Source of the DNA: CAZEIW01 sp964512305
GTDB lineage: Bacteria; Pseudomonadota; Gammaproteobacteria; Burkholderiales; Burkholderiaceae_F
Length of the DNA stretch: 12,740 nucleotides
Direction of reading: 5' to 3'
Assembly (NCBI GenBank): GCA_964512305.1
Contig: CAZEIW010000195.1
Location: 1 to 12,740, forward strand
The notes under the pieces are model-generated. The model did no database searches and was not told the DNA's origin. It saw only the letters and a list, made by a program, of their open reading frames with translations. Positions 1 through 5,863 of this stretch are shown piece after piece. Every line of letters begins with the position of its first letter. Position 1 is the first letter of the stretch. The position numbers and the translations under genes are program-made.

Positions 1-113
1 ATCGTCACGACCGGAGCGGACACGGCGAAGGTCAGCAGTTGCCTGCGACTGATGCGAAGGGACGGGTGCTCGTCGGAAGACGGCGCATCCGCCAAAGCGG
101 TCGGATCGTCCAT
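1..113 (-). CDS. N-terminus of a Tat-exported protein (partial)
   Basis: The gene runs off the left edge of the window, so only 37 codons are visible. It starts at ATG 111-113, with a purine-rich Shine-Dalgarno (GGGAGAG) about 8 bases upstream. Residues 22-27 read SRRQLL, followed by an uncharged stretch (TFAVSAPVVT). This is the pattern of a twin-arginine (Tat) signal peptide, so the product is probably folded, perhaps cofactor-loaded, and exported to the periplasm. The region before the twin arginine is long (about 21 residues) and acidic. Such leaders are common in molybdopterin-binding large subunits of xanthine/isoquinoline oxidoreductase type, but nothing visible fixes the enzyme class, so no function is assigned. 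A 9-bp inverted repeat lies 35 bases upstream. Confidence 0.6.
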   Translation of the reverse strand, partial: MDDPTALADAPSSDEHPSLRISRRQLLTFAVSAPVVT

Positions 114-147
114 CGCTGTCTCTCTCCCTTGGTATGCGATCCATCGT

Positions 148-176
148 AGCGACAACGCGATCGAGAGGTTGTCGCT
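148..176. repeat. 9-bp perfect inverted repeat upstream of the Tat gene
   Basis: AGCGACAAC (148-156) and GTTGTCGCT (168-176) are exact reverse complements separated by 11 bases. The pair lies 35 bases upstream of the leftward gene starting at 113. Neither side has a T-run, so an operator for a dimeric repressor fits better than a terminator. This is inferred from position and symmetry only. Confidence 0.45.
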
Positions 177-542
177 GCGGCGACATCTCTGACTGACTTA
201 CCTACCAAGGTGCTGCTACGGGAGACTACTGAGTGAAGCGTCGCGGTCGGCAGTCGCGCCCATCAGTGCCATCCGCGAGGAGAAGCCGGAGCACCAAGGC
301 GCCGCGACGCGGTTCTCATCGAAACACGACAAAGTCCGTTCCAAGAAGAGCGGGCCGATTTCGAACATCGGGCGTCGGAGGCACGATGTACTCCAGTTCG
401 AACGACAAAGGGGTCAACTGGTGAAGGATCGCGTCGGCGAGGGAGCGAGCGGCGATCCGGCGTCCGCGGCTTGAGCCGTTGGTCAGCGGTGCGCGCCCGC
501 CCTCGCGGCGCTGATGGCTCCGGCGGGCGATCGGCAAAGTCG

Positions 543-569
543 AGGCCTAGTTGAGCTTAGCCTAGGCCT
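543..569. repeat. 8-bp inverted repeat AGGCCTAG/CTAGGCCT
   Basis: AGGCCTAG (543-550) and CTAGGCCT (562-569) are exact reverse complements with an 11-base loop. Each arm includes the rare tetramer CTAG. No T-run follows on either strand. It could be an operator or a transcript hairpin; the sequence does not decide. Confidence 0.35.
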
Positions 570-650
570 GGTCGATTTCGTTTGTGCTCCGGCGACCGGC
601 CTGAGATGCTCCGTTCGTCGCCGGGCCAAGTTCGGCTAATGCAAACCGCA

Positions 651-690
651 GTCCGCCGCGGCGAGCCCGATGACCCCTCCCGCGGCGGAC
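651..690. repeat. 11-bp perfect inverted repeat before the DUF3563-like gene
   Basis: GTCCGCCGCGG (651-661) and CCGCGGCGGAC (680-690) are perfect reverse complements around an 18-base loop. In RNA this would be a very stable GC stem. It ends 36 bases before the ATG at 727 and would lie in the leader of that gene if transcription starts upstream of 650. No T-run follows on either strand, so it does not look like a classical intrinsic terminator. Confidence 0.5.
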
Positions 691-726
691 CGGACCGTAC
701 GCCGCAGCAATTCACGGAGCAGCAAG

Positions 727-969
727 ATGAGTGCAATCCAAAGTGGACCGGCAGCACAGGGCTGCGGCGAAGGCCGTGCGACGGCCGCGTCGACCCGTGG
801 CTGGCTGTGTCGCTTCCTCGATCGAATCGAGAAGCGGCGACTCGACCGCGAGCGCGAGGAGATGGAAGCCTACCTTGGCGAGGCAACCGATATTGCGGAT
901 CTCGAGCAGCGGATTCGCAAATGGGACCGGCGTCTTGCGCCGAAGAGCTATGGCGGCCTCGGTTTCTAG
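727..969 (+). CDS. Small DUF3563-like protein
   Basis: An 80-residue protein. The start is ATG 727, chosen because GGAG (716-719) sits 7 bases upstream; an in-frame ATG at 670 has no comparable ribosome site. From about residue 24 the sequence follows the DUF3563 pattern seen in small Burkholderiales proteins: an aromatic/basic helix (WLCRFLDRIEKRR), then an arginine/glutamate-rich segment, then EAYLGEATDIADLEQRIRKWD. The core motif is YL-x-x-(A/S)TD-x-x-DLE-x-R-(I/M)R. No transmembrane segment or signal peptide is seen. Family members have no established function. The N-terminal 23 residues are glycine/alanine-rich and longer than usual. The gene stands alone and converges on the LysR gene 63 bases away. 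Confidence 0.7.
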   Translation: MSAIQSGPAAQGCGEGRATAASTRGWLCRFLDRIEKRRLDREREEMEAYLGEATDIADLEQRIRKWDRRLAPKSYGGLGF

Positions 970-1032
970 AGCCGGTTTCTAAAGCGTCAACGCGGTGATG
1001 AAATGGGCAGCGACGGCGGGCGCCGCGTGATC

Positions 1033-1929
1033 TCAGTGCCTCGCAGCGCCGGCGTGCGCCTCGGCCAGCAGCCAATCGCGAAAAGCCCGGATCTTCGGCC
1101 GTTCCAGCATGCCAGGGGGCGCCACGACGTAGTAGGCCTTGTCGCCCGGGATCCGCAGGTCGAACGGCTCGACGAGCCGGCCGGCGGCCAGGTCGTCGGC
1201 AACCAGCACGTACTGGCCAAGTGCGACGCCGTGACCCGCGACGGCTGCCTGGATCAGCAGTGCCGCATCGCTGTAGCGAGGGCCGCGGCGGGTGTCGATC
1301 GACTCGATCCCGGCGGCCTCGAGCCACTCTGCCCAGTCGTCGATCATCAGGTGGAGCATCGTGTGGCCCGCGAGGTCCGCCGGCACGCGCAGCGGCGGCT
1401 CGCCGTCGCGCAGTGTCGGGCTGCAGACCGGAAACAGTTCGGTCGGCATCAGCAACTCGGTCTCGAGGCCGGGCCAGCGGCCGCCGCCGTAGCGCACCGC
1501 GACGTCGACACCCTGGCGCGCAAGATCGACCAGGGCGTTCGACGTCGACAGCCGGACGTCGAGGTCCGGATTCTTCGTCTGAAAGCCGATCAGCCGTGGC
1601 ATCAACCATTTCGCGGCGAACGAGGGCGTGGTCGCGATCGTCAGCTGGCCGGCGCGCTCCGCGTAGCGCAGGCGCTCGGTCGCCGCGGCGACAAGGTCGA
1701 GAGCAGACGCGAGCGCGTCCGCATAGTCGCGGCCGGCCGAGGTCAGGGTGACGCCGCGGGCGTGCCGCGTGAACAGCGGCACGTCGAGCCGATCCTCGAG
1801 GTAGCGCACCTGTTGGCTGATCGCGGCCGCCGTGACGCTGAGCTCCTCGGCGGCGCGCGCGAAGCTGCCATGGCGAGCGGCCGCTTCGAATGCCCGTACG
1901 GCCTGCATCGGTGGCAGCTTGCGCGTCAT
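1033..1929 (-). CDS. LysR-family transcriptional regulator, GcvA-like
   Basis: 298 residues, the usual LysR length. An N-terminal winged helix-turn-helix spans about residues 5-66 (core SFARAAEELSVTAAAISQQ, then LEDRLDVPLFTRHARG), and a periplasmic-binding-like effector domain spans about 95-295. The opening RKLPPMQAVRAFEAAARHGSF and the KWLMPRL segment near 107-113 are typical of the GcvA subgroup. The start is ATG 1929 because GcvA proteins begin a few residues before the LPP-x-x-ALRAFEAAAR block; a further-upstream TTG (1974) would add 15 unrelated residues. Neither has a clear Shine-Dalgarno. It is divergent from the small membrane protein/YoaK pair, so by LysR habit it probably regulates them and itself. 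The effector is unknown; a direct role in glycine cleavage cannot be inferred. Confidence 0.9.
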   Translation of the reverse strand: MTRKLPPMQAVRAFEAAARHGSFARAAEELSVTAAAISQQVRYLEDRLDVPLFTRHARGVTLTSAGRDYADALASALDLVAAATERLRYAERAGQLTIATTPSFAAKWLMPRLIGFQTKNPDLDVRLSTSNALVDLARQGVDVAVRYGGGRWPGLETELLMPTELFPVCSPTLRDGEPPLRVPADLAGHTMLHLMIDDWAEWLEAAGIESIDTRRGPRYSDAALLIQAAVAGHGVALGQYVLVADDLAAGRLVEPFDLRIPGDKAYYVVAPPGMLERPKIRAFRDWLLAEAHAGAARH

Positions 1930-2104
1930 CGTGCGGTGGGATCGAGCCAAAGTGCAGCTTGGCCTGGGCGCCAAGCCCGACCCGCCCGGTCAAAGGCTTG
2001 CCCTGTAATAAGCATTCTAATCCGCAGGGGCCGCCGGCAGGGCCGGGTCAGGCTCCCATGAGCAAGTTGAACTAGTGCAACGCGAGACGACGAAAGGACC
2101 ACCG
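1930..2104. promoter_or_regulatory. Divergent intergenic region between LysR gene and membrane-protein pair
   Basis: This 175-bp interval should hold both divergent promoters. Visible elements are a 7-bp inverted repeat GCTTGGC/GCCAAGC (1957-1963, 1970-1976), an AT-rich island (2006-2021) that ends in CTAAT and is flanked by CCCTG (2001-2005) and CAGGG (2025-2029), and a near-perfect dyad at 2066-2081. CTAAT is the core reported for GcvA binding, so the AT-rich island is the most likely regulator site. No good -35/-10 pair could be assigned in either direction. Confidence 0.4.
2066..2081. promoter_or_regulatory. Candidate operator, 16-bp dyad around ACTAGT
   Basis: GTTGAACTAGTGCAAC is symmetric in 7 of 8 base pairs, with the palindrome ACTAGT at its centre. 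It ends 23 bases before the ATG at 2105, where a repressor would block transcription or initiation. Which protein binds it is not shown; the divergent LysR product or an unlinked TetR-type repressor are possible. Confidence 0.4.
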
Positions 2105-2299
2105 ATGCTGCCGCCGCTACCCCTCGTGCCCCGACTCCACGTTGACATGACCCGCAGCGCGTCCGAGCGCGCGCGCGCCGAGCAGGCCTACTACGATCGG
2201 TATGCCGACGCGGGCCGCTGGGCGCCACAGCTATACGCGGTCGTGCTGGTGTTGCTCGTTTGCGGTCTGGCGCTGGATCTGGCACCGACGCTTCTTTGA
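2105..2299 (+). CDS. Small single-pass membrane protein, unknown function
   Basis: 64 residues from ATG 2105. AAGGA (2094-2098) lies 6 bases upstream, which favours this start over the in-frame GTG at 2075. The N-terminal 40 residues are soluble and charged (MTRSASERARAEQAYYDRYADAG). Residues about 44-61 form one hydrophobic helix (LYAVVLVLLVCGLALDLA) that ends almost at the C-terminus, suggesting a tail-anchored or C-terminally anchored inner-membrane peptide. I do not recognise a family. It is followed 35 bases later by the YoaK-like gene on the same strand, so the two probably share a transcript controlled from the LysR intergenic region. Confidence 0.55.
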   Translation: MLPPLPLVPRLHVDMTRSASERARAEQAYYDRYADAGRWAPQLYAVVLVLLVCGLALDLAPTLL

Positions 2300-2334
2300 G
2301 CCTAAGCCGCGGGCGTGGGCCGCGGACCGATGAA

Positions 2335-3048
2335 ATGCGAGTCAATCTATCCGACTATTGGCGCGACGCACGCCATGGCCCGCTGCCCGCGCTGCTGCTC
2401 GTCCTGACGCTGGTTACCGGCGTCGTGGACGCGGTCAGCTACCTGGAGCTGGGGCGCGTCTTCGTCGCCAACATGACCGGGAATGTCGTTTTTCTGGGGT
2501 TCGCGGTCGCCGGCGCGGCCGATCTGTCGATCCCCGCGTCACTGGTCGCCGTCGCCGCGTTTCTAGGTGGCGCGCTCGCCGGCGGGCGGCTTGGATCGAG
2601 ACTCGGAGGCCACCGGGGGCGACTGCTGGCGATCGCGATCAACGTCGAAATTGCCCTGCTCGGCGCGGCCCTCGTCGCGTCGATGACGCTCGCGTCGACG
2701 GGTGCCGGCGCTCGCTATGCGCTGATCGTCCTGCTTGCGCTTGCCATGGGAGTCCAAAACGCCGTCGCGCGGCGGCTTGGCGTTCCCGACCTGACGACGA
2801 CGGTGCTGACGCTGACGCTGACCGGAATCGCCGCCGACTCGGCTCTGGCCGGCGGCCGCAGTGCCAATTCCGGTCGCCGCTGGGCCGCGACGGGAACGAT
2901 GCTTCTCGGCGCGACGGCCGGCGCCGGCCTCCTCTTTCACGCTGGTTCCAGCGCCGCGCTGGTGCTGGCGCTGCTCCTCTTGGTCTTCAATGCCGCGTTC
3001 GCGCGCAGGATGTCATCGTCGTCAGAGCCGTGGACGCTCGGGACCTGA
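2335..3048 (+). CDS. YoaK/DUF1275 family integral membrane protein
   Basis: 237 residues from ATG 2335, starting MRVNLSDYWRDARHG. Family features are clear: TG-x-VDAVSYLELGRVF-ANMTGN in the first membrane region (about residues 28-50) and MGVQNAVARRLGVPDLTTTVLT (about 138-159), the two conserved blocks of DUF1275. Around six hydrophobic segments can be drawn (about 18-36, 44-62, 67-85, 97-120, 127-145, and a C-terminal pair at 185-223). It is an inner-membrane protein, but the family has no settled biochemical function. The ribosome site is weak (GGA about 8 bases upstream), which could mean translational coupling to the small gene ending at 2299. A 14-bp palindrome follows the stop. Confidence 0.9.
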   Translation: MRVNLSDYWRDARHGPLPALLLVLTLVTGVVDAVSYLELGRVFVANMTGNVVFLGFAVAGAADLSIPASLVAVAAFLGGALAGGRLGSRLGGHRGRLLAIAINVEIALLGAALVASMTLASTGAGARYALIVLLALAMGVQNAVARRLGVPDLTTTVLTLTLTGIAADSALAGGRSANSGRRWAATGTMLLGATAGAGLLFHAGSSAALVLALLLLVFNAAFARRMSSSSEPWTLGT

Positions 3049-3061
3049 CTCGAAGAAGGCT

Positions 3062-3075
3062 GCCAGCCGGCTGGC
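3062..3075. repeat. 14-bp perfect palindrome after the YoaK gene
   Basis: GCCAGCCGGCTGGC is a perfect palindrome starting 14 bases after the YoaK stop. As RNA it folds to a 5-bp stem with a CCGG loop. There is no following T-run, so it is at best a weak or factor-assisted 3' end signal. Confidence 0.3.
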
Positions 3076-3112
3076 CTCTGGCGCAAAAGCGGAACGCCGT
3101 CAAGAACGCAGC

Positions 3113-3141
3113 TTGACTATTTGCCCTGGATGGTCTGTAAT
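3113..3141 (+). promoter_or_regulatory. Sigma-70 promoter of the GbsR/MarR operon
   Basis: TTGACT (3113-3118) and TGTAAT (3136-3141) are each a 5/6 match to the -35 and -10 consensus, with an optimal 17-base spacer. The predicted start of transcription (about 7 bases after the -10) is at 3148-3149, which is the A of the ATG or the base before it. The mRNA would therefore be leaderless, consistent with the lack of any Shine-Dalgarno before that ATG. Confidence 0.7.
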
Positions 3142-3166
3142 TTCTGTCATGACAGAAAGAACAGAC
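3133..3166. promoter_or_regulatory. Autoregulatory operator: four half-sites at 9-bp intervals
   Basis: The inner 18 bases, TTTCTGTCATGACAGAAA (3141-3158), are a perfect palindrome centred on the start codon (ATG 3149-3151). The symmetry continues on the same axis to GTCTGT (3133-3138) and ACAGAC (3161-3166), so 15 of 17 base pairs over 34 bp are symmetric. Half-sites start at 3134 (TCTGT), 3143 (TCTGT), 3152 (ACAGA) and 3161 (ACAGA), exactly 9 bp apart. The array covers the -10 element, the predicted transcription start and the first codons, so a bound dimer or pair of dimers would shut the promoter. The obvious ligand is the MarR-type protein encoded here. Confidence 0.7.
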
Positions 3167-3715
3167 AAACCCGCCAGACTTCCGGTGCCGGTACAACGGT
3201 TCGTCCTGCAGTGGGGGAACCTTGGCGAGCGTTGGGGCGTCAGCCGCTCGGTCAGCCAGATTCACGCGCTTCTTTACGCCTCCGAGCGCCCGCTCACGGC
3301 CGAGGAGATCGCGGACTACCTCGGGATTGCGCGCTCCAACGTTTCGACCTCGCTGCGCGAACTGCAGAGCTGGGAGATCGTCAGAGCCGTCCCGGTCTTG
3401 GGCGATCGCCGGACGTTCTATGAAGCCGAGACGGACCTCTGGGTCGTAGTGACCCGGATCGCCGCAGGGCGCAAGGCGCGCGAGCTGGACCCTGCAGCCG
3501 TAGCACTCCGCCAGTGTCTCGACGACGCGCAAGGCGACGTCGCAGTCAGTTCCGTCGTCGCCAAGCGGCTGCGCGACATGCTGGAATTTGTCGAGCGTTC
3601 GAGTCGCTGGTACGAGCAGATGCTGAAGCTATCGCGCACGCAGATCGCGGCACTGATGAAATTGGGCAGCGGAATTACCCGGCTGCTGGAGCGAAGCGCG
3701 CCCAGGGACCGGTGA
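3149..3715 (+). CDS. GbsR/MarR-type transcriptional repressor
   Basis: 188 residues from ATG 3149. The sequence fits the GbsR branch of the MarR superfamily: FVLQWGNLGERWGVSRSVSQIHALLY (about residues 18-43), then a winged helix with LTAEEIADYLGIARSNVSTSLREL (about 49-72) and the wing GDRRTFYEA (about 85-93). A C-terminal helical region (about 135-185) is the likely dimer interface. It is a cytosolic DNA-binding protein. The start lies inside a large palindrome and just after a strong promoter, with no ribosome site, which points to a leaderless, self-repressed message. A DCC1-like gene follows after 52 bases. The inducer is unknown; despite the family name there is no osmoprotectant gene nearby. 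Confidence 0.88.
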   Translation: MTERTDKPARLPVPVQRFVLQWGNLGERWGVSRSVSQIHALLYASERPLTAEEIADYLGIARSNVSTSLRELQSWEIVRAVPVLGDRRTFYEAETDLWVVVTRIAAGRKARELDPAAVALRQCLDDAQGDVAVSSVVAKRLRDMLEFVERSSRWYEQMLKLSRTQIAALMKLGSGITRLLERSAPRDR

Positions 3716-3767
3716 GCCATGCCACAGCAAGACGCGATCGGAGCCTTGACGCTGCAAGGAGCGTTCC

Positions 3768-4157
3768 ATGTCGACGAGCAGCAGGCGAATCGTGGTCTAT
3801 GACGGGCACTGCCACCTGTGCAGTGGGTGGGTGCGGTTCATGGAGCGCCACCGCGCGGAGCCGCCGTTCTCGCACATTCCGATGCAAAGGCCCGAGGGGC
3901 GCGAGCTCCTCGCGCGGCACGGCATCGATCCGGACGATCCAACGACGTTTCTGGTCTTGGATCGCGGGCAGGCATATACAGCCTCGGCAGCGGTCATTCA
4001 TGTGGTGGCGGCGGCAGGCGGGGTTTGGCGTCTGGCTCGCGTTGCCCGGCTCGTGCCTCGTGCCTGGCGTGATGCTGCGTATGGCGTGGTCGCACGGAAT
4101 CGGTATCGATGGTTCGGCCGCCGCACCAGTTGCTACCTGCCTGGGAAGTTCTTGTGA
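3768..4157 (+). CDS. DCC1-like (DUF393) thiol-disulfide protein
   Basis: 129 residues from ATG 3768, with AAGGAG (3756-3761) 6 bases upstream. The N-terminus carries the family signature D-x-x-C-x-x-C as VYDGHCHLCSGWV (D12, C15, C18). The ending NRYRWFGRR (about residues 111-119) is also typical. The family is predicted to adopt a thioredoxin-like fold with a redox-active cysteine pair; physiological substrates are not established. No signal peptide is seen, so it is probably cytosolic or membrane-associated through partners. It is the second gene of the repressor-led unit. The next gene starts 37 bases after its stop, and the pairing with an NAD(P)-binding protein and a DUF2269 membrane protein suggests a shared redox task (inference). 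Confidence 0.88.
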   Translation: MSTSSRRIVVYDGHCHLCSGWVRFMERHRAEPPFSHIPMQRPEGRELLARHGIDPDDPTTFLVLDRGQAYTASAAVIHVVAAAGGVWRLARVARLVPRAWRDAAYGVVARNRYRWFGRRTSCYLPGKFL

Positions 4158-4194
4158 CTTCAGATACCGAGGACCGCAGCCGAGGCGAGTGCCT

Positions 4195-5286
4195 ATGCGA
4201 ACTGTCGTGTTGGGGGCGTCGGGCAACTTTGGTAGACGGATCTTGCGTGCGCTGAAGGGGGACCCGGACCTGGAACTGATTGCGGCCCGGCGAACAACCA
4301 GGGGGATAGATACGCTGGACGGCGCCAGCGCCGTGGCGCTCGATGTTCGAGCAGAGGATTTCGAGGAGCGGCTCACAGCTTTGGCGCCGCAGCTGATCAT
4401 TCATTGCGCCGGCCCGTTCCAGGGTCAGGACTACCGGGTGGCGAGGGCTGCGTTAGCCGCGGGCGCACACTACCTCGACTTGGCGGATGGACGTCAATTC
4501 GTCGCCGGCTTTGCCGGTGCGAACCACGAAGCCGCGCAAGCGTCAGGTCGATTGGCGATCTCTGGCGCCAGCACGCTGCCAGCTTTGTCCTCCGCCGTCA
4601 TCGAGGACTTGCGGGAACCGCTGGTTTCCATCCAAGAGATCGATATTGCGATCGCGCCCGGTCAGCGAGCGCCGCGCGGGGCCGCTACGCTGAAGGCGGT
4701 CTTCAGCTACCTTGGCCGTCCTTTCTCGTGGATGCACAACGGAGGGTGGGAACGGGCTTGGGGCTGGCAGGAGCTCCGGCGCATTCATTTCGACGTCGGG
4801 ACTCGATGGGCAGCGGCCTGTGATGTGCCGGACCTCGCACTGTTGCCGCAACACTATCCCGGCGCGACCAGCGTGACCTTTCGCGCAGCCCTTGAAGTGA
4901 GCATCCAGCACTTCGCGTTGTGGACCCTGGCGGCGGCGCGCCGCGCCGGGTTGGCGCTGCCGATCGAACGGTGGGCTGTGGGACTTGATCGGCTGGCGTC
5001 ACTGCTGGACGTCCTCGGCAGCGACCGTGGCGCGATGCGCGTGAGCATCGTCGGGACCCGTGACGATGGGACACGCCGGCGCCGAACGTGGCAGCTATCA
5101 GCGGAAGCCAATCACGGTCCGGAGATTCCTTGCCTCGCCTCGATCCTTCTCGCACGCAAGCTGGCGCGCGGCGAGGTGCGTGCCTCCGGGGCGTATGCGT
5201 GTATCGGGTTCCTGAACCTTGAAGACTTCGAGGGGGAGTTTGCGCATTGGGCCATCCGTACCCGTGTCGAAGAGGTGCCGGCGTAA
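4195..5286 (+). CDS. Saccharopine-dehydrogenase-like NAD(P)-binding protein
   Basis: 363 residues from ATG 4195, with GAGG (4182-4185) 9 bases upstream. The frame is open far upstream, but that part overlaps the two preceding genes and is not coding. The start is fixed by the Rossmann motif directly after it, VVLGASGNFGRRILRAL (G7, G10, G13), with the acidic/basic turn AARR near 31-33. Later blocks HCAGPF (70-75), YLDLADGR (93-100) and GASTLPALS (124-132) are those of the saccharopine dehydrogenase NADP-binding family and trans-acting enoyl reductase relatives. A C-terminal domain of unknown fold follows. It is a predicted cytosolic oxidoreductase with unknown substrate; a true lysine-pathway role is unlikely given the neighbours. 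Confidence 0.85.
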   Translation: MRTVVLGASGNFGRRILRALKGDPDLELIAARRTTRGIDTLDGASAVALDVRAEDFEERLTALAPQLIIHCAGPFQGQDYRVARAALAAGAHYLDLADGRQFVAGFAGANHEAAQASGRLAISGASTLPALSSAVIEDLREPLVSIQEIDIAIAPGQRAPRGAATLKAVFSYLGRPFSWMHNGGWERAWGWQELRRIHFDVGTRWAAACDVPDLALLPQHYPGATSVTFRAALEVSIQHFALWTLAAARRAGLALPIERWAVGLDRLASLLDVLGSDRGAMRVSIVGTRDDGTRRRRTWQLSAEANHGPEIPCLASILLARKLARGEVRASGAYACIGFLNLEDFEGEFAHWAIRTRVEEVPA

Positions 5287-5334
5287 AAAGAGCCGGCCCG
5301 TCGTGACCGGACGCCGGATCAAGCGAGCCTCAGT

Positions 5335-5805
5335 ATGAATTCGTACCTCATTGTGAAGTGGATTCATGTGCTTTCTAGCGTCCTGCTCGTCGGAACCGGT
5401 TTCGGCTCTGCGTATTACATGTACTTCTCTAGCCGGTGCGGCAATCTGACAATACAGGCGGAGGTCGGGCGGATGGTAGTGCGCGCAGATTGGTGGTTTA
5501 CAACGCCGGCCGCTGTCGCGCAGCCGGTGACCGGGCTATGGTTGGCGCACCAAAGTCCCTGGCCGTTGGACGCGTCCTGGATTCGATGGTCTTTGCTCCT
5601 TTATGGCTTGGCGGGCGCATGCTGGCTGCCGGTTGTCTGGCTACAGATGCGAATGTCCGCACTGACGCGACACGCTTTGCAGAGCGGGTCGATGCTGTCG
5701 CCGCTTTACACCCGTTACTTGGGCTGGTGGGAACGCCTCGGCTACCCGGCCTTTGGAGCGATGCTCGTGATCTATTACCTGATGGTGGTCAAACCTGCAC
5801 CGTAG
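5335..5805 (+). CDS. DUF2269 family integral membrane protein
   Basis: 156 residues from ATG 5335; the ribosome site is weak (AGCGAG about 8 bases upstream). Four hydrophobic segments are visible: about 9-31 (WIHVLSSVLLVGTGFGSAYY), 53-71, 82-105 (rich in W and L) and 135-152. The starting pattern K-W-x-H-x-x-S-x-x-x-x-x-GTGFG is characteristic of DUF2269. Function is unknown. It closes the repressor/DCC1/saccharopine-dehydrogenase-like unit, 48 bases after the previous stop. A hand count of 120 bases of its 5' part gave about 52% GC, against about 72% for 60 bases of phoR, so composition differs sharply from the neighbouring pho block. It converges on tRNA-His 58 bases away, and no clear terminator is seen between. 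Confidence 0.88.
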   Translation: MNSYLIVKWIHVLSSVLLVGTGFGSAYYMYFSSRCGNLTIQAEVGRMVVRADWWFTTPAAVAQPVTGLWLAHQSPWPLDASWIRWSLLLYGLAGACWLPVVWLQMRMSALTRHALQSGSMLSPLYTRYLGWWERLGYPAFGAMLVIYYLMVVKPAP

Positions 5806-5863
5806 AACCCACAGTGCGGCTTTCGACCGACCAGGAGCTTGAGGGCAACTTGAATGTAATCAG

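Larger units (their letters stand above)
114..726. other. 613-bp stretch without a convincing gene
   Basis: This interval separates the Tat gene (leftward) from the DUF3563-like gene (rightward). I see no RNA gene or recognisable coding sequence. One plus-strand frame is open from about 193 to the TGA near 475. It reads as a basic, charged peptide containing SSKHDKVRSKKSG, with no ATG and only CTG/GTG candidates near 229-235 behind a GGGAG at 220-224. It matches no family I know and could be a decayed gene. Three perfect inverted repeats are the main structure (148-176, 543-569, 651-690) and are listed separately. Confidence 0.6.

Noticed and set aside
127..210. CCTTGGTA (127-134) and TACCAAGG (203-210) as a long-range inverted repeat
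   Set aside because: The arms are short, built around the self-palindrome CCTTGG and 68 bases apart, so chance is likely.
233..424. 63-codon GTG-start frame with a basic product
   Set aside because: Arg/Ser/Thr-rich translation with no family match; the neighbouring frame looks no worse, so neither is called a gene.
557..1993. Long arginine-rich minus-strand frame over the LysR gene
   Set aside because: It is a shadow frame of GC-rich coding sequence, has no family resemblance, and the LysR frame in the same region is complete.
1003..2061. Plus-strand frame antisense to the LysR gene
   Set aside because: Antisense open frames are expected at high GC; the composition is Arg/Ala/Asp-rich and no motif is seen.
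3514..4194. Upstream extension of the saccharopine-dehydrogenase-like frame
   Set aside because: It overlaps the repressor and DCC1 genes and has no protein-like pattern; the Rossmann motif starts right after ATG 4195.
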